Assembly: GCF_023715525.1 (NCBI RefSeq)
Contig: NZ_JAMBOG010000005.1
Coordinates: 1 to 64,000 of the forward strand
DNA: 64,000 nt
DNA from: Kocuria rosea
Lineage (GTDB): Bacteria; Actinomycetota; Actinomycetes; Actinomycetales; Micrococcaceae
Direction: 5' to 3'
The notes beneath the pieces are model-generated. The model saw only the letters and a program-made list of their open reading frames with translations, had not been told where the DNA came from and ran no database searches. Made by a program: the position numbers and the translations under genes. Below, in pieces: positions 29,637 through 38,065 of this stretch. Every line of letters begins with the position of its first letter. The first letter of the stretch is position 1.

Positions 29637-30262
29637 GGGTCACGGTCTTCGGCGCGACCACGGAGCTGGGGCGCCAGGTGGTCGCCGACCTGCTCGTCCG
29701 CGGTCACGCAGTCACCGCCTGCCTGACGGACCGCGACCAGGTCCCCTCGGACTTCGGGAACGGGGTGCGGATCGTGGTCGGGGAGCTCACCGACGTGGCG
29801 ACCGTGGCCGCGGGCGAGGCGGTAATCAACGCCCTGGACCCCCGCACCACCCGCCCGGAGCACCCCCTCGTTCCGGTGACGACGACCGCCCACATCGTGG
29901 GGGCGATGCACCGCCACGGGATCCGCCGCTACGTCGGCTACACCTGCCCCACCATCCCCCTGTGCCCGCACGAACGGGCGCCCGCCCGGGTCCGTGCCCA
30001 CCGTCTGCACGTCAGCTGGTTCCACTCCCGGACCCAGGAGCAGTTGACGCAGATGGCCCGGGTGGTCACCGCCTCGGGGCTGGACTGGACGCTGGTGCGC
30101 TTTCTCCAGCTGCACACCGGGGACGCGCGAGCTGTGGAGTACGTGGGGCACTTCGGCCGGCGCGCGGTCGGCACCAGGGCCACCGTGGCCGGCATCGCCG
30201 CCACCGCCGCCCAGGCCTTGGACACCGACCACCTCCGCGCCGCCCCTGCCGTCAGCACCTGA
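29633..30262 (+). CDS. NAD(P)-binding Rossmann-fold protein (NmrA/SDR-like)
   Basis: A 209-residue protein starting with the dinucleotide motif VFGATTELGRQVVADLL (G-A-T-x-x-x-G), then a strand VTACLTDRDQ and GELTDVATV, typical of atypical short-chain reductases of the NmrA/YwnB type. The active-site YxxxK is not obvious. The ATG at 29633 is preferred since the Rossmann strand starts at residue 2; it overlaps a short upstream frame. It is placed behind a promoter and leader copied from the STAS-like genes, so it may be co-regulated with them. Confidence 0.75.
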   Translation: MRVTVFGATTELGRQVVADLLVRGHAVTACLTDRDQVPSDFGNGVRIVVGELTDVATVAAGEAVINALDPRTTRPEHPLVPVTTTAHIVGAMHRHGIRRYVGYTCPTIPLCPHERAPARVRAHRLHVSWFHSRTQEQLTQMARVVTASGLDWTLVRFLQLHTGDARAVEYVGHFGRRAVGTRATVAGIAATAAQALDTDHLRAAPAVST

Positions 30263-30446
30263 GACCACGGGGTCCGCACAGGAGCATCCGTCCGGGACCC
30301 GTCCCTGCGCCCCCCGTCTCGGCACCGCGCTCGATCACCGACGGACGGACGCCTCACACACCGACGGGTTCCGCCCATCCCGCGCAGGCCGGACGGGCCC
30401 CCGGACATCCCCGCATCCTCGCGCACTCCAAGGAGAGACGACCACC

Positions 30447-30746
30447 ATGGTCACCGACTACGACGCCCCCCGCACCAGCCCGGAGGACGAGCCGGCCAAC
30501 GAGCCGCTGGAGGCCGCCCGGGCCCCGGGCACCCTCCAGGTCCCGGACATCGACGACGCCGAGGACGACACCGTTGAGGGCGTCGACCTGCCCGTGGCGG
30601 ATCTGTCCGCAGAAGAACTGACCATCCAGGTCATCCCGGAACGCGACGACGAGTTCGTCTGCGACTCCTGCTTCCTGGTCCGCCGCCGCAGCCAGCTCGC
30701 CCGCGCCACCGACGGCCACCGGTACTGCACCGAGTGCGAGAGCTGA
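30447..30746 (+). CDS. DUF4193 family protein
   Basis: A 99-residue protein of the actinobacterial DUF4193 type: MVTDYDAPR start, acidic middle (DIDDAEDDTVEG), then LSAEELTIQVIPERDDEFVC and two CxxC-like pairs (CDSC, CTEC) that probably bind zinc. ATG at 30447 after AAGGAGAGACG. Single-copy relatives in actinobacteria are longer-studied only as conserved hypotheticals; role unknown. This copy is within the accessory region, so it may be a second paralogue. Confidence 0.85.
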   Translation: MVTDYDAPRTSPEDEPANEPLEAARAPGTLQVPDIDDAEDDTVEGVDLPVADLSAEELTIQVIPERDDEFVCDSCFLVRRRSQLARATDGHRYCTECES

Positions 30747-30938
30747 TGCTCGTGCACCGTTCCGGCCGCCCCAGGCTCCTGACCGCGGAGGAGACCCGGG
30801 CGGGGACCCCAGGCGGCCGAAAGAACAGTAAACTGAGGGACAAGAGGGGGTCAGTGAGACGAGACGCTTTCTTCGCTGACGGAGCCGGCAGCGGCCATCG
30901 CGCCAGCCCGACCATCCCCATGGAAGTCCGGGCACCCC

Positions 30939-31685
30939 ATGTCCTCTGCATCCCCTGAGTCCTCCCCCGGTGAGCTGGCCGCCGTCTTCGCCCAGTTGCA
31001 CGGCATGCTGCTGAGCCGGCAGGACGCCACCTCGGCCGTCCACCACCTCGCCCAGGCCGCCCAGCAGATGATCCCCGCCGCCACCGGGGCTGGGGTCTCG
31101 CTGCTGGACGAGGACGGCACCCGGATCTCCACCGCCGCCACCGACCCGGCCGTGGAGGCCGCTGATGCCGCCCAGTACGAGCTGGGCCAGGGCCCGTGCC
31201 TGAGCGCCTGGGCCACCGGAGAGCCCCAGCGGATCGAGGACACCACCACGGACCTCCGCTGGCCTCAATGGCAGACGACGGCGGCGGAGGCCGGGATCCG
31301 CTCGGTCCTGAGCACCCCGCTGGTGCACCGGGGTCGGGCCCTGGGAGCGCTGAAGGTCTACGCCCCCACCCCGGCAGCCCTCGGCTCGGAGCAGGAGCGG
31401 CTGCTGGGGCTGTTTGCCGACGCGGTGTCCACCCTGCTCGGGTCGGCCCAGACCAGCGACGCCCCGGTGCGGCTGAGCGCCTCCTTGCAGGCGGCCCTGT
31501 CCTCCCGAGGGGTCGTCGGGCTGGCCACCGGGGTGCTCATGGCCCGGGACCACCTCGGTCCCGAGGCGGCCCGCACCGCGCTGCTGGAGACCGCCCGCGC
31601 CCAGGGCCGGCGGGTGGCCGAGGTCGCCGCCGACCTCCTGGTCGCCGCGCAGGACCGGGGCCGCGACCAGGACGGGCGGCGGTGA
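30939..31685 (+). CDS. GAF-ANTAR protein 5
   Basis: A 248-residue regulator with the same plan as protein 3: N-terminal helix (FAQLHGMLLSRQDATSAVHHL), GAF (~35-165, LGQGPCLSAWATG, DTTTDLRWPQW, RSVLSTPLVHRG, GALKVYAPTP) and ANTAR (~175-240, VVGLATGVLMARDHLGPEAARTALLE in part, RVAEVAADLLV). The ATG at 30939 is set by alignment with its paralogues; the ribosome site is weak. The small partner gene starts 5 bp after its stop, so they are cotranscribed. Confidence 0.87.
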   Translation: MSSASPESSPGELAAVFAQLHGMLLSRQDATSAVHHLAQAAQQMIPAATGAGVSLLDEDGTRISTAATDPAVEAADAAQYELGQGPCLSAWATGEPQRIEDTTTDLRWPQWQTTAAEAGIRSVLSTPLVHRGRALGALKVYAPTPAALGSEQERLLGLFADAVSTLLGSAQTSDAPVRLSASLQAALSSRGVVGLATGVLMARDHLGPEAARTALLETARAQGRRVAEVAADLLVAAQDRGRDQDGRR

Positions 31686-31690
31686 GAGGA

Positions 31691-32059
31691 ATGGGTGCCG
31701 ACGACGAGGCGGTGGGCTACGAGCAGGCGCGCTGTCTGCGGGCCACGATGGTCGCCGCCGGCATCGACCGGGGCCGGTTGTGGCTGTACTACTTCAGCAT
31801 CGGCGGGGACGTGAGCGAGTTCGAGGTCGACGCCTACCTGCACCACTCCCTGACCCTGCCGCGGCTGCAGCGGGACCTGCTGGCCCAGGCCGCCAACGAG
31901 ATCCTCATCGACCTGGCCCCGCCCAAGGCGCCCTCCGCCGCCGACCTCCTGGAGGAGCAGACCTCCCGTGCCGCCGGTCACGACCGGCAGGAGCACAGCA
32001 CCCCCGTCCAGGACTCCGATGTGCTGGACCACGACGACCCACACCATCCCGAGACCTAG
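31691..32059 (+). CDS. Small GAF-ANTAR-associated protein C
   Basis: A 122-residue paralogue of the proteins at 24066 and 25222: EQARCLRATMVAAGI, LWLYYFSIGG, FEVDAYLHHSLTLPRLQRDLLAQAANE, followed by an unstructured acidic tail. It begins 5 bp after the GAF-ANTAR gene at 30939. Its TAG stop is inside CTAG, the base pairs directly before the left end of the IS481-type element, so the insertion left the reading frame complete or removed a longer original tail. Confidence 0.78.
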   Translation: MGADDEAVGYEQARCLRATMVAAGIDRGRLWLYYFSIGGDVSEFEVDAYLHHSLTLPRLQRDLLAQAANEILIDLAPPKAPSAADLLEEQTSRAAGHDRQEHSTPVQDSDVLDHDDPHHPET

Positions 32060-33017
32060 CTGTATTTCCCCGGGAGGTTGTGAACGCGGGCTGCGGGGAC
32101 GAGGCCTCCGATGCCGGTGTGGGGTCGGTGGTGATTGTAGTGATGCACCCAGTCCTGGTAGGCGGCCGCCCGGGCCTGTTCTGAGCTGTAGGGCCGGGCA
32201 TAGGCCCACTCGGCGGCCAGGGTGCGGTTGAAGCGTTCAACCTTGCCGTTGGTCTGGGGCCGGTAGGGGCGGGTGCGCTTGTGCGCCACCGCCGGCCCCA
32301 GCGCGTTCCGGAAGGCGTGGGAGCGGTAACAGGCGCCGTTGTCGGTAAGCACCCGGATCACGGTGATGCCGTGACCGGCGAAGAAACCCGCTGCCCGGGA
32401 CCAGAAGGCGGCTGCGGTCTCCTTGCGCTCATCGGTCAAGATTTCCGAATACGCCAGCCGCGAGTGGTCGTCCACGGCGTGGTGGAGGTAGGCGTAGCCG
32501 ACCCCATGGCGGCGGTCTCGGTGCCCGGCCGCCCGGCCCAGCACCCGGTGCCCGCCTCCATCGGGGATCCGTCCAAGTTTCTTCACATCCACGTGCACCA
32601 GGTCCCCGGGGCGGGGTGCTCGTAGCGCACCGGCTTGGCCCGGCGCACGGGCAGGCCGGTGGCTTGGTCCAGATGGGCCAGCAGCGGCATCCGGTGCCGG
32701 GCCAGCACCTGCCCGACCGTGGAGTGGGCCAGACCGAGGTGGTAGCCGATCCGGTGCGGACCCCATTGGCGGGTGGCGCGCAGAGCCAGGATCCGGCGTT
32801 CGGTCCGCCGCGGGGTCCGGTGCGGACTGGTGTGCGGGCGGGAGGACCGGTCGGTCATCGGTTCCCCGGCCCGGTACCGGGCCGCCCACTTCGCCGCGGT
32901 GGCCGGGGCGCACTGGAATCGCTCTGCCGCCCGCCGGACCGGCCATCCATCGTCCACGACCAGCTTGGCCAGGCGCAGCCTGCCGGTGGGTGTCAGCGGG
33001 GCGTTAGGGTGAGTCAC
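32056..33017 (-). pseudogene. IS481 transposase, single-base frameshift
   Basis: The N-terminal part (from 33017) carries two helix-turn-helix-like regions (RLRLAKLVVDDGWPVRRAA, HRIGYHLGLAHSTVGQVL). The integrase core continues in another frame with the catalytic residues in HVDVKKLGRI, DDHSRLAY, LTDNGACY and NGKVERFNRT. One base is missing in the C run at 32604-32607 (plus strand); restoring it would give a continuous HPAPGDLVHVDV reading. As written, the transposase is broken. The core frame ends at 32056, five bases outside the element. Confidence 0.8.
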
Positions 33018-33122
33018 GAGGACCTCCGGTGGGTCGAGGAAGGTGTGGTAACCCCTTCGATACCGGAGGTCCTCACCTCATGTGCTCACGCCACGCTGAT
33101 CACAACGTCCCGGGGAAATACA
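32061..33122 (-). mobile_element. IS481-family insertion sequence
   Basis: 1062-bp element with matching ends: TGTATTTCCCCGGGA-n-GTTGTGA at the left (from 32061) and its inverse at the right (to 33122), one mismatch in 23. The only gene is a frameshifted DDE transposase. The left flank is CCTAGC; IS481-type elements often choose NCTAGN targets, but the right flank (CCTGAT) has no matching duplicate. The right end lies next to the 127-bp inverted repeat, so a rearrangement happened at that junction. Confidence 0.85.
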
Positions 33123-33123
33123 C

Positions 33124-33250
33124 CTGATATGTAGGGGATTCTTGTCAAGAGGGCAGGGTGAGGCGCCGTCCGGAGTGATCCGGACGGCGCCTCTGTGTGG
33201 TCCTACCGGTGGTGACCGGGGAGCGTGTCGTAATTCGACGCGCGGTCATG
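33124..33250. repeat. Right copy of the 127-bp inverted repeat
   Basis: Inverted copy of 1-127, identical by eye. It starts one base after the right end of the IS481-type element and includes the hairpin terminator (33161-33192) but none of the LGFP gene beyond its last codon. Confidence 0.9.
33161..33192 (+). terminator. Duplicated hairpin terminator inside the inverted repeat
   Basis: Same 12-bp stem as at 59-90 (33161-33172 with 33181-33192). It has no gene of its own here; in this orientation it would end transcription arriving from the IS481 side. Confidence 0.6.
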
Positions 33251-33424
33251 CTGATATTCGCGGGTTGGGTACCGCAGGACGGTGTTCGGCTGGAGCGGAC
33301 CGCTTGTCTAGGATCGAGCGTCGCACCGCAACAACGAGGCCGCGGGGCTGCTCATAGTTGTTTCGCGGATCGCTCCACGCGCTGCCTCCCGGCAGCACCG
33401 GCGGACCAGCTTGTGGGCTCTGAC
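33251..33424. ncRNA. Structured flank downstream of the IS110 transposase; possible bridge RNA region
   Basis: 174 bp between the inverted repeat and the transposase stop. It contains an AACAAC...GTTGTT stem (around 33328-33363) and a GCTGCC-TCCC-GGCAGC hairpin. Elements of the IS1111 branch encode their guide (bridge) RNA on this side. The element end has not been located, so this is only a candidate. Confidence 0.3.
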
Positions 33425-34531
33425 CTACCCGGTCATGGCCTCGTCCATCGGCTCGTCCATGACGGCCAGGGACCAGCACCACCCGGCCAACTCCCGGGCG
33501 ATGGCCACGGTGGCAATGGTGGGCCGCTTCTTTCGTTCCAGGAAACTCACCCACCGGGCGTGCAGCCGGCGGTTGCCGGCGTCCCCGCGGGCCCGGGCCG
33601 CCGCCGGGGCCTTGTCCCAGCGGGCACGCATGGTCGCCCCGATGCGGTAGGCGGGCCGGTGGTGCCAGGCCGCCTCGACCAGCAGCCGGCGCACGTGGGT
33701 GTTGCCGGTCTTGGTGATCGGCCCCTGTGCTCTGCTCGCCCCGGAGGAGTGCTCGGAGGGCACCAGCCCGAGGAAGGCGCCGATGGTGTTGCCGGTGAAC
33801 CGGTGCCAGTCACCGATCTCGACCGCCAGGGCGAAGCCGGTCAACGTGGATATCCCGCGCAGGCAGCACACCCGGTGCACGACCGGGGTGAACTGGGAGT
33901 CGGCGGCCATCGCGGTGATCGCCGCATCCAACCGATCGCGGCGGGCGAGGGTGGCCAGCACGGCCTCGTGCTCGGCGTCGAAGGCCACCCGGGTCGCCGG
34001 GGTATCCAGGTGCTGGCGGGCCAGCCACGCGTGGTGAGCACCCGTCCAGGCCTGCCCACCCGAATAGACGATGCCGTGGCGCAGCAGCAGCTTCGACACC
34101 CGATGCCTAGCGCGCATCAGGTCCCCGCGGCAGTCCTTCCGGGCCCGCACCAGGTCCCGGGCGGCCTCTTGCTCCACCCCGGGAACCGTCACCGTGGTGA
34201 TCTCGTCCAGGCGCAGCAGCCGGGCCAAGTGCACCGCATCGCGGGCATCGGTCTTGACCCGGTCTCCGGAGGGCCGTTGCAGCTTTGACGGGGCCGCGAC
34301 CACATACCGCACGCCCGCTGCTTCCAAGGACCGGGCGAGCCCGAACCCGGTCGGGCCGGCCTCGTAGGCCACCGCCACCGGCCCGGGCAGGCCCCCGATC
34401 CAGGAGCGGATGTGGTCGTGGTCCGGGGTCAGCCGGGCCTGTAATAGTTCGCCGGTGGTGCCGTCAATCGCTGCTGCGGCGACGGATCGTGCGTGCACAT
34501 CCAGGCCGACGCTCGTACGCTCTGTCAGCAC
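33425..34531 (-). CDS. IS110-family transposase (DEDD recombinase)
   Basis: A 368-residue transposase. The N-terminal RuvC-like DEDD domain has GLDVHARS, AYEAGPTGFGLA and KTDARDAVHLARLL. The C-terminal Tnp domain has LRGISTLTGFALAVEIG and LGLVPSEHSSG, where the serine after SEH is the probable recombination nucleophile. It looks intact. The GTG at 34529-34531 is chosen because GGGAGG stands five bases upstream, five codons inside the longest frame. Such elements work with a bridge RNA encoded in one of their non-coding ends. Confidence 0.9.
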   Translation of the reverse strand: MLTERTSVGLDVHARSVAAAAIDGTTGELLQARLTPDHDHIRSWIGGLPGPVAVAYEAGPTGFGLARSLEAAGVRYVVAAPSKLQRPSGDRVKTDARDAVHLARLLRLDEITTVTVPGVEQEAARDLVRARKDCRGDLMRARHRVSKLLLRHGIVYSGGQAWTGAHHAWLARQHLDTPATRVAFDAEHEAVLATLARRDRLDAAITAMAADSQFTPVVHRVCCLRGISTLTGFALAVEIGDWHRFTGNTIGAFLGLVPSEHSSGASRAQGPITKTGNTHVRRLLVEAAWHHRPAYRIGATMRARWDKAPAAARARGDAGNRRLHARWVSFLERKKRPTIATVAIARELAGWCWSLAVMDEPMDEAMTG

Positions 34532-34734
34532 CGGGGCCTCCCACACATGTCGGATAGGCCGAGCAGGCGGCCCCTGCTCGGTAACCCACGAATCTGTGTG
34601 AGTGAGGCCCCGGCCCGCAACCCCCAGCGAACCCGGGCGGTCACTACATACCGTCTAGCGCCTCCCGCTCCGCACCGGCCACGGGCACCACCGCCACCGT
34701 CCGGAACCGGGGACCGAGAACGAAGGACAAAACC
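34532..34734. ncRNA. Non-coding flank upstream of the IS110 transposase; possible bridge RNA region
   Basis: Contains a perfect 9-bp stem-loop (CCGAGCAGG with CCTGCTCGG) near 34558-34580. In IS110-group elements the bridge RNA lies 5' of the transposase, i.e. here. The left end of the element must lie before the GAF-ANTAR gene at 34735. Unproven. Confidence 0.3.
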
Positions 34735-35469
34735 GTGACGCAGCATGCGACGAACGGCCCGCCCGTGCCCCTGCTGCAGGAGCTGCTGCTCGAGAGCGAG
34801 AACATCACCGGGTTCCTCGACGCCGTCACGACCACCATCGCCGCCGCTCTGAGCCAGGATGGGGAGGAGGTGTGGTGCGCGGTGACCCTGCTGCGGGCCA
34901 GACGCTCCACCACCGTGGCCGCCTCCGGTCCTGACGCCGAGGCGCTGGACGAGCTCCAGTACCACTACGGCGACGGGCCCTGCCTGACCGCGGCCCGTGA
35001 GCACCGGATGGTCCACGTGGCCGACACCCGCACCGACCCCCGCTGGCCCGCATACGGCAAAGCCGCTGCTGAGGCCGGGATCCTCTCCGCCCTGGGAGTG
35101 CCCATGGAACTGGGCGAGGAGGCCACCGCGGGGGTGAACGTCTACGCCCACCACCCCCACGCCTTCGACGAGGCGACCCTCGCGGTGATCCAGCGCGAGG
35201 TCGCCGCCACCTCGACGACCCTGCGCCTGGCCGTGCGGATGGAGAACCACCGCGACACCGAGACCGACCTGCAAGCGGCCATGGCCTCCCGGACCACCAT
35301 CGACCTGGCCGTGGGCATCGTCATGGGGCAGAACCGCTGCCCCCAGGAGCGCGCCTTCGAGATCCTGCGGGCGGCCTCCAACCACCGCAACGTCAAGCTG
35401 CGCGACCTGGCCGCCGAGCTGGTCGCCACCGTCGGCGCAGGCCCAGCCACCACCCACTTCGACGCCTGA
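34735..35469 (+). CDS. GAF-ANTAR protein 6 (WCAVTLL subtype)
   Basis: A 244-residue regulator of a second subtype: ELLLESENITGFLDAVTT, then GEEVWCAVTLLRARRSTT, YGDGPCLTAAREH, DTRTDPRWPAY, ALGVPMELGEEATAGVNVYAH and an ANTAR domain with IDLAVGIVMGQNRC, AFEILRAASNHRNVKLRDLAAELV. GTG start at 34735 with GAAGGA about nine bases upstream. The next gene but one base block, 35746, is a close paralogue of the same length, so the pair arose by tandem duplication. No small partner follows. Confidence 0.88.
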   Translation: MTQHATNGPPVPLLQELLLESENITGFLDAVTTTIAAALSQDGEEVWCAVTLLRARRSTTVAASGPDAEALDELQYHYGDGPCLTAAREHRMVHVADTRTDPRWPAYGKAAAEAGILSALGVPMELGEEATAGVNVYAHHPHAFDEATLAVIQREVAATSTTLRLAVRMENHRDTETDLQAAMASRTTIDLAVGIVMGQNRCPQERAFEILRAASNHRNVKLRDLAAELVATVGAGPATTHFDA

Positions 35470-35745
35470 GGCAGGCCCGCCCCTCACGCGTCGGGGGCAC
35501 CCGCGCGTGTGCCGGGTGTGATGCGGCAGTGGAATAGACTTGATGCCTGGTGGTCAAGCAGCTGGCTGCCGGGCGGCACGTCATGGCCGCCCAGCCTCAC
35601 CATCGCTGCCCCCGTTGCCGGGGTCGGGCCCTGTCGAAGCGGGCCGTGTCAGCGCGGTGAACCGACCCCTTCTGCGCCGGCGCAGGCCCTGGGCGCTGTC
35701 ACGCCCGGTGTGCTGTGCCCTGAACCACCACGGAACACATCACCC

Positions 35746-36480
35746 ATGATCGATCGTCACGCGGGCGGATCAGCCCCTTCGGTGATGCACGAGCTGCTGC
35801 TGGACAGCCCGGACATCACTGCTTTCCTCACCCAGTTCACGCAGAAGATGGCCACCACCCTGGCTGCCGACGGGGAGGAGGTGTGGTGCGCGGTGACCCT
35901 GCTGCGGGAGCGCCGCTCCGCCACCGTGGCCTCCAGCAACGACCGGGCCGCGGCCCTGGACGAGATCCAGTACGTCTACGGCGACGGGCCGTGCCTGACC
36001 GCCGCCCGGGAGCACGTCGTGGTCCACGTCCCGGAGGTGGCCACCGACGACCGGTGGCCCGGCTACACCGAGGCCGCGGCCGCGGCCGGGGTCGCCTCGG
36101 TGCTCGGGGTGCCCTTCGAGCTGGCCGGGGAGGCCAGGGCGGCGCTGAACATCTACGCCGATCAGCCCCACGCCTACGACCAGGCCAAGATCGAGGCCGC
36201 CCGGCAGGAAGTGGCGCTGGCCTCCAGCGCCCTGCGCCTGGCGGTGCGCCTGGCCGGCCACCGTGACAAGGAGGCGGATCTGCAGGCAGCCATGGCCTCG
36301 CGGACCTCCATCGACCTGGCCGTGGGCATCGTCATGGGCCAGAACCGCTGCACCCAGCAGAAGGCCTTCGAGATCCTCAAGGCCGCCTCCAACCACCGCA
36401 ACGTCAAGCTGCGGGACCTGGCCGCCGAGCTGGTGGCCTCTGTGGGCAAGGGCCCGGCCGCCACCCACTTCGAGAACTGA
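35746..36480 (+). CDS. GAF-ANTAR protein 7 (WCAVTLL subtype)
   Basis: A 244-residue tandem paralogue of the preceding gene, nearly identical in the ANTAR part (IDLAVGIVMGQNRCTQQKAFEIL, ASNHRNVKLRDLAAELV) and more diverged in the GAF part (DRAAALDEIQYVYGDGP, ATDDRWPGYTEAA, NIYADQPHAYDQ). This fits conserved RNA target but changed sensing. ATG at 35746; a TAGACT -10-like element is about 200 bp upstream, and the ribosome site is weak. Confidence 0.88.
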   Translation: MIDRHAGGSAPSVMHELLLDSPDITAFLTQFTQKMATTLAADGEEVWCAVTLLRERRSATVASSNDRAAALDEIQYVYGDGPCLTAAREHVVVHVPEVATDDRWPGYTEAAAAAGVASVLGVPFELAGEARAALNIYADQPHAYDQAKIEAARQEVALASSALRLAVRLAGHRDKEADLQAAMASRTSIDLAVGIVMGQNRCTQQKAFEILKAASNHRNVKLRDLAAELVASVGKGPAATHFEN

Positions 36481-37043
36481 ACACTCACGGGGCACGTCGC
36501 CGGAGCGCGCGGCCTCGTCCCATGGTCCGGCCGCCGGCCATGAGACGGGGCTCACGTGCGTCAGCAGGGATTCGCCGAGGGGCAAGGTCCGGAACAGCGG
36601 GCAGGGTGTGCTCTGGTTGCCGGGTCGGTCATCGGGAAGTCAAGCAGTCGGCTCGCCGATGGTAGCCCCTGCGGCCGCCCTCCCTCTGGGTTCCCATGGG
36701 GCCGAGCCGATACCCCGTCCTGAACGGCTGGGATGCGACCACCACCAGATCCGCTGCGGGAGGTGGCGGCCGAACCAGTCACCGCCGTCGTCAGCCGCAC
36801 AGCGAGGCCACCACCTCCCTCGGCACTGGGCGGCGGGCCAGAGCCTCGTAGGGCGCGGTCCCGGTGCCCCGGTTGCCGAGCCCCTCAGGGGCCTCCTGCG
36901 GTGGAGGGCAGGTCGAGCAGGGGCCGTGCACTCTTCGTCCTCCGAGGACACCGTCATGGACCCCGCCGCCCCCCTTCCCGCCCTGTTCCCCGGTCCGCTC
37001 GAGGACCGCCTGCGCTCGCTCCCGCCTTCCGGCGGCGGTGCCC
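36481..37043. other. Region without a recognised gene
   Basis: GC-rich, open frames without family resemblance. Confidence 0.4.
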
Positions 37044-37672
37044 GTGCTTGAGTGGAGTGCGCTCTTCACCTCCGACATCCCTGGCTGGAGTTGTTCGCCC
37101 GCGGCACGGTCACCTTCTTCGTGCTGATGGTCCTGATGCGCTTCGTGGGCCAGCGTGAGGGCGGGGGCCTGGGCCTGTCGGACCTGCTGGTCGTCGTCCT
37201 GGTCGGAGAGGCCGCCGGGATCAGCCGCACCGGGGACGGGGAGAAGGTGCCCGACGGGCTGGTCCCCGGGGCCACGATCCTGTGCTGGAGCGTGGTGATG
37301 GACGCGGCGACCTACCGGTGGCCGCGGTTGGCTCGACTGCTGAAGGGCCACCCCCGGCCGTTGATCCTCGATGGGCGGCTCAACCGCCGGGCCATGCGCC
37401 GGGAGTGCATCAGCGACGAGGAGCCGGAGGCGCAGCTGCGGGTCCACGGCATCGAGGACGCCTCCCAAGTGCGGCGGGCCTACCTGGAGCCCCGCGGCGA
37501 GCTCAGCTTCCTCACCAACGACCAGACCGAGAACCGTCGGAGCTCCTCGGAGACCTGGCACCGACCCGCCCGCCGCACAGCACCAGGACGTGATCGCACA
37601 GGCTCACGGTTCTGGGGTGCAAACGTTGCAAATGCCTGGTCCACCAGCCGCAACGCGCGTATCGTGGACTGA
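37044..37672 (+). pseudogene. DUF421 (YetF-like) membrane protein, frameshifted
   Basis: From the GTG at 37044 one frame reads LEWSALFTSDIP, and the homology continues in another frame as WLELFARGTVTFFVLMVLMRFVG, GLSDLLVVVLVGEAAG. One base missing in the C run at 37079-37081 accounts for it. The C-terminal cytoplasmic domain (RPLILDGRLNRRAMRRE, QVRRAYLEPRGELSF) is typical of DUF421. Residues after about 165 look like read-through. A start at the ATG at 37052 would give a shorter protein without the first residues, so some product is conceivable. Confidence 0.65.
37637..37665 (+). promoter_or_regulatory. Promoter of TGGTCM type (copy 2)
   Basis: TGGTCC at 37637-37642, 17-bp spacer, TATCGT at 37660-37665, then a leader with GGTCCAGCAGG like those at 29.5 and 39.0 kb. 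Drives the STAS-like/GAF-ANTAR pair. Confidence 0.6.
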
Positions 37673-37723
37673 GGTCCAGCAGGTGGCCGTGAGATCGATG
37701 GCATGCGATGAAGGATGCTTCTC

Positions 37724-38065
37724 ATGGACCACAAGCTCTCCGTGCTGATCCAGATCGACCTGAACGGCGCCTACGTGCGCCTGGTGGTCACCGGCTGCCT
37801 CACCGAGGCCAACCAGCACGTCCTGCACCCCCTGATCCGCCGCGCGAGGACGTTGATCCCGCCGGTGACGGTCAGCGTCGACCTCACCACCGCCGGGCAC
37901 CTGGAGGCGGCCGCGGTGGAGGCGCTGCGCTGGGCCGTCGACCACGACGAGAGCCTGCAGGGGGCCAGCCCGGTGCGGGTGGTCGTCCCCCATGGCCTGC
38001 CCGCCCACCGGCCCGCACCTGCCCGAGCCGCCCGTTCCGTGCAGGAGCTGGGGTGGGCGGCATGA
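37724..38065 (+). CDS. STAS-like small protein 1
   Basis: A 113-residue protein with a STAS-like pattern: strands LSVLIQIDLNGAYVRLVVTG, helix EANQHVLHPLIRRAR, strand VTVSVDLTTAGHLEAAAVEALRWAVDHDE. In anti-anti-sigma proteins the phosphorylated serine lies in a D-S-S-G motif at the position where this protein has EAAAV, so switching by serine phosphorylation is doubtful. The ATG at 37724 has AAGGA eight bases upstream; an ATG three codons earlier is the alternative. Its stop overlaps the next start (ATGA), so translation is coupled to the GAF-ANTAR gene. Confidence 0.7.
   Translation: MDHKLSVLIQIDLNGAYVRLVVTGCLTEANQHVLHPLIRRARTLIPPVTVSVDLTTAGHLEAAAVEALRWAVDHDESLQGASPVRVVVPHGLPAHRPAPARAARSVQELGWAA

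Noticed and set aside
32583-33017. Programmed frameshifting in the IS481 transposase
   Set aside because: IS481-family transposases are normally made from one continuous frame, and the break sits at a simple C run without a slippery heptamer, so a mutation or read error is more likely.
37724-38065. Classical RsbV/SpoIIAA anti-anti-sigma factor
   Set aside because: The phospho-serine motif is missing and no anti-sigma kinase gene is adjacent, so only a STAS-like label is justified.
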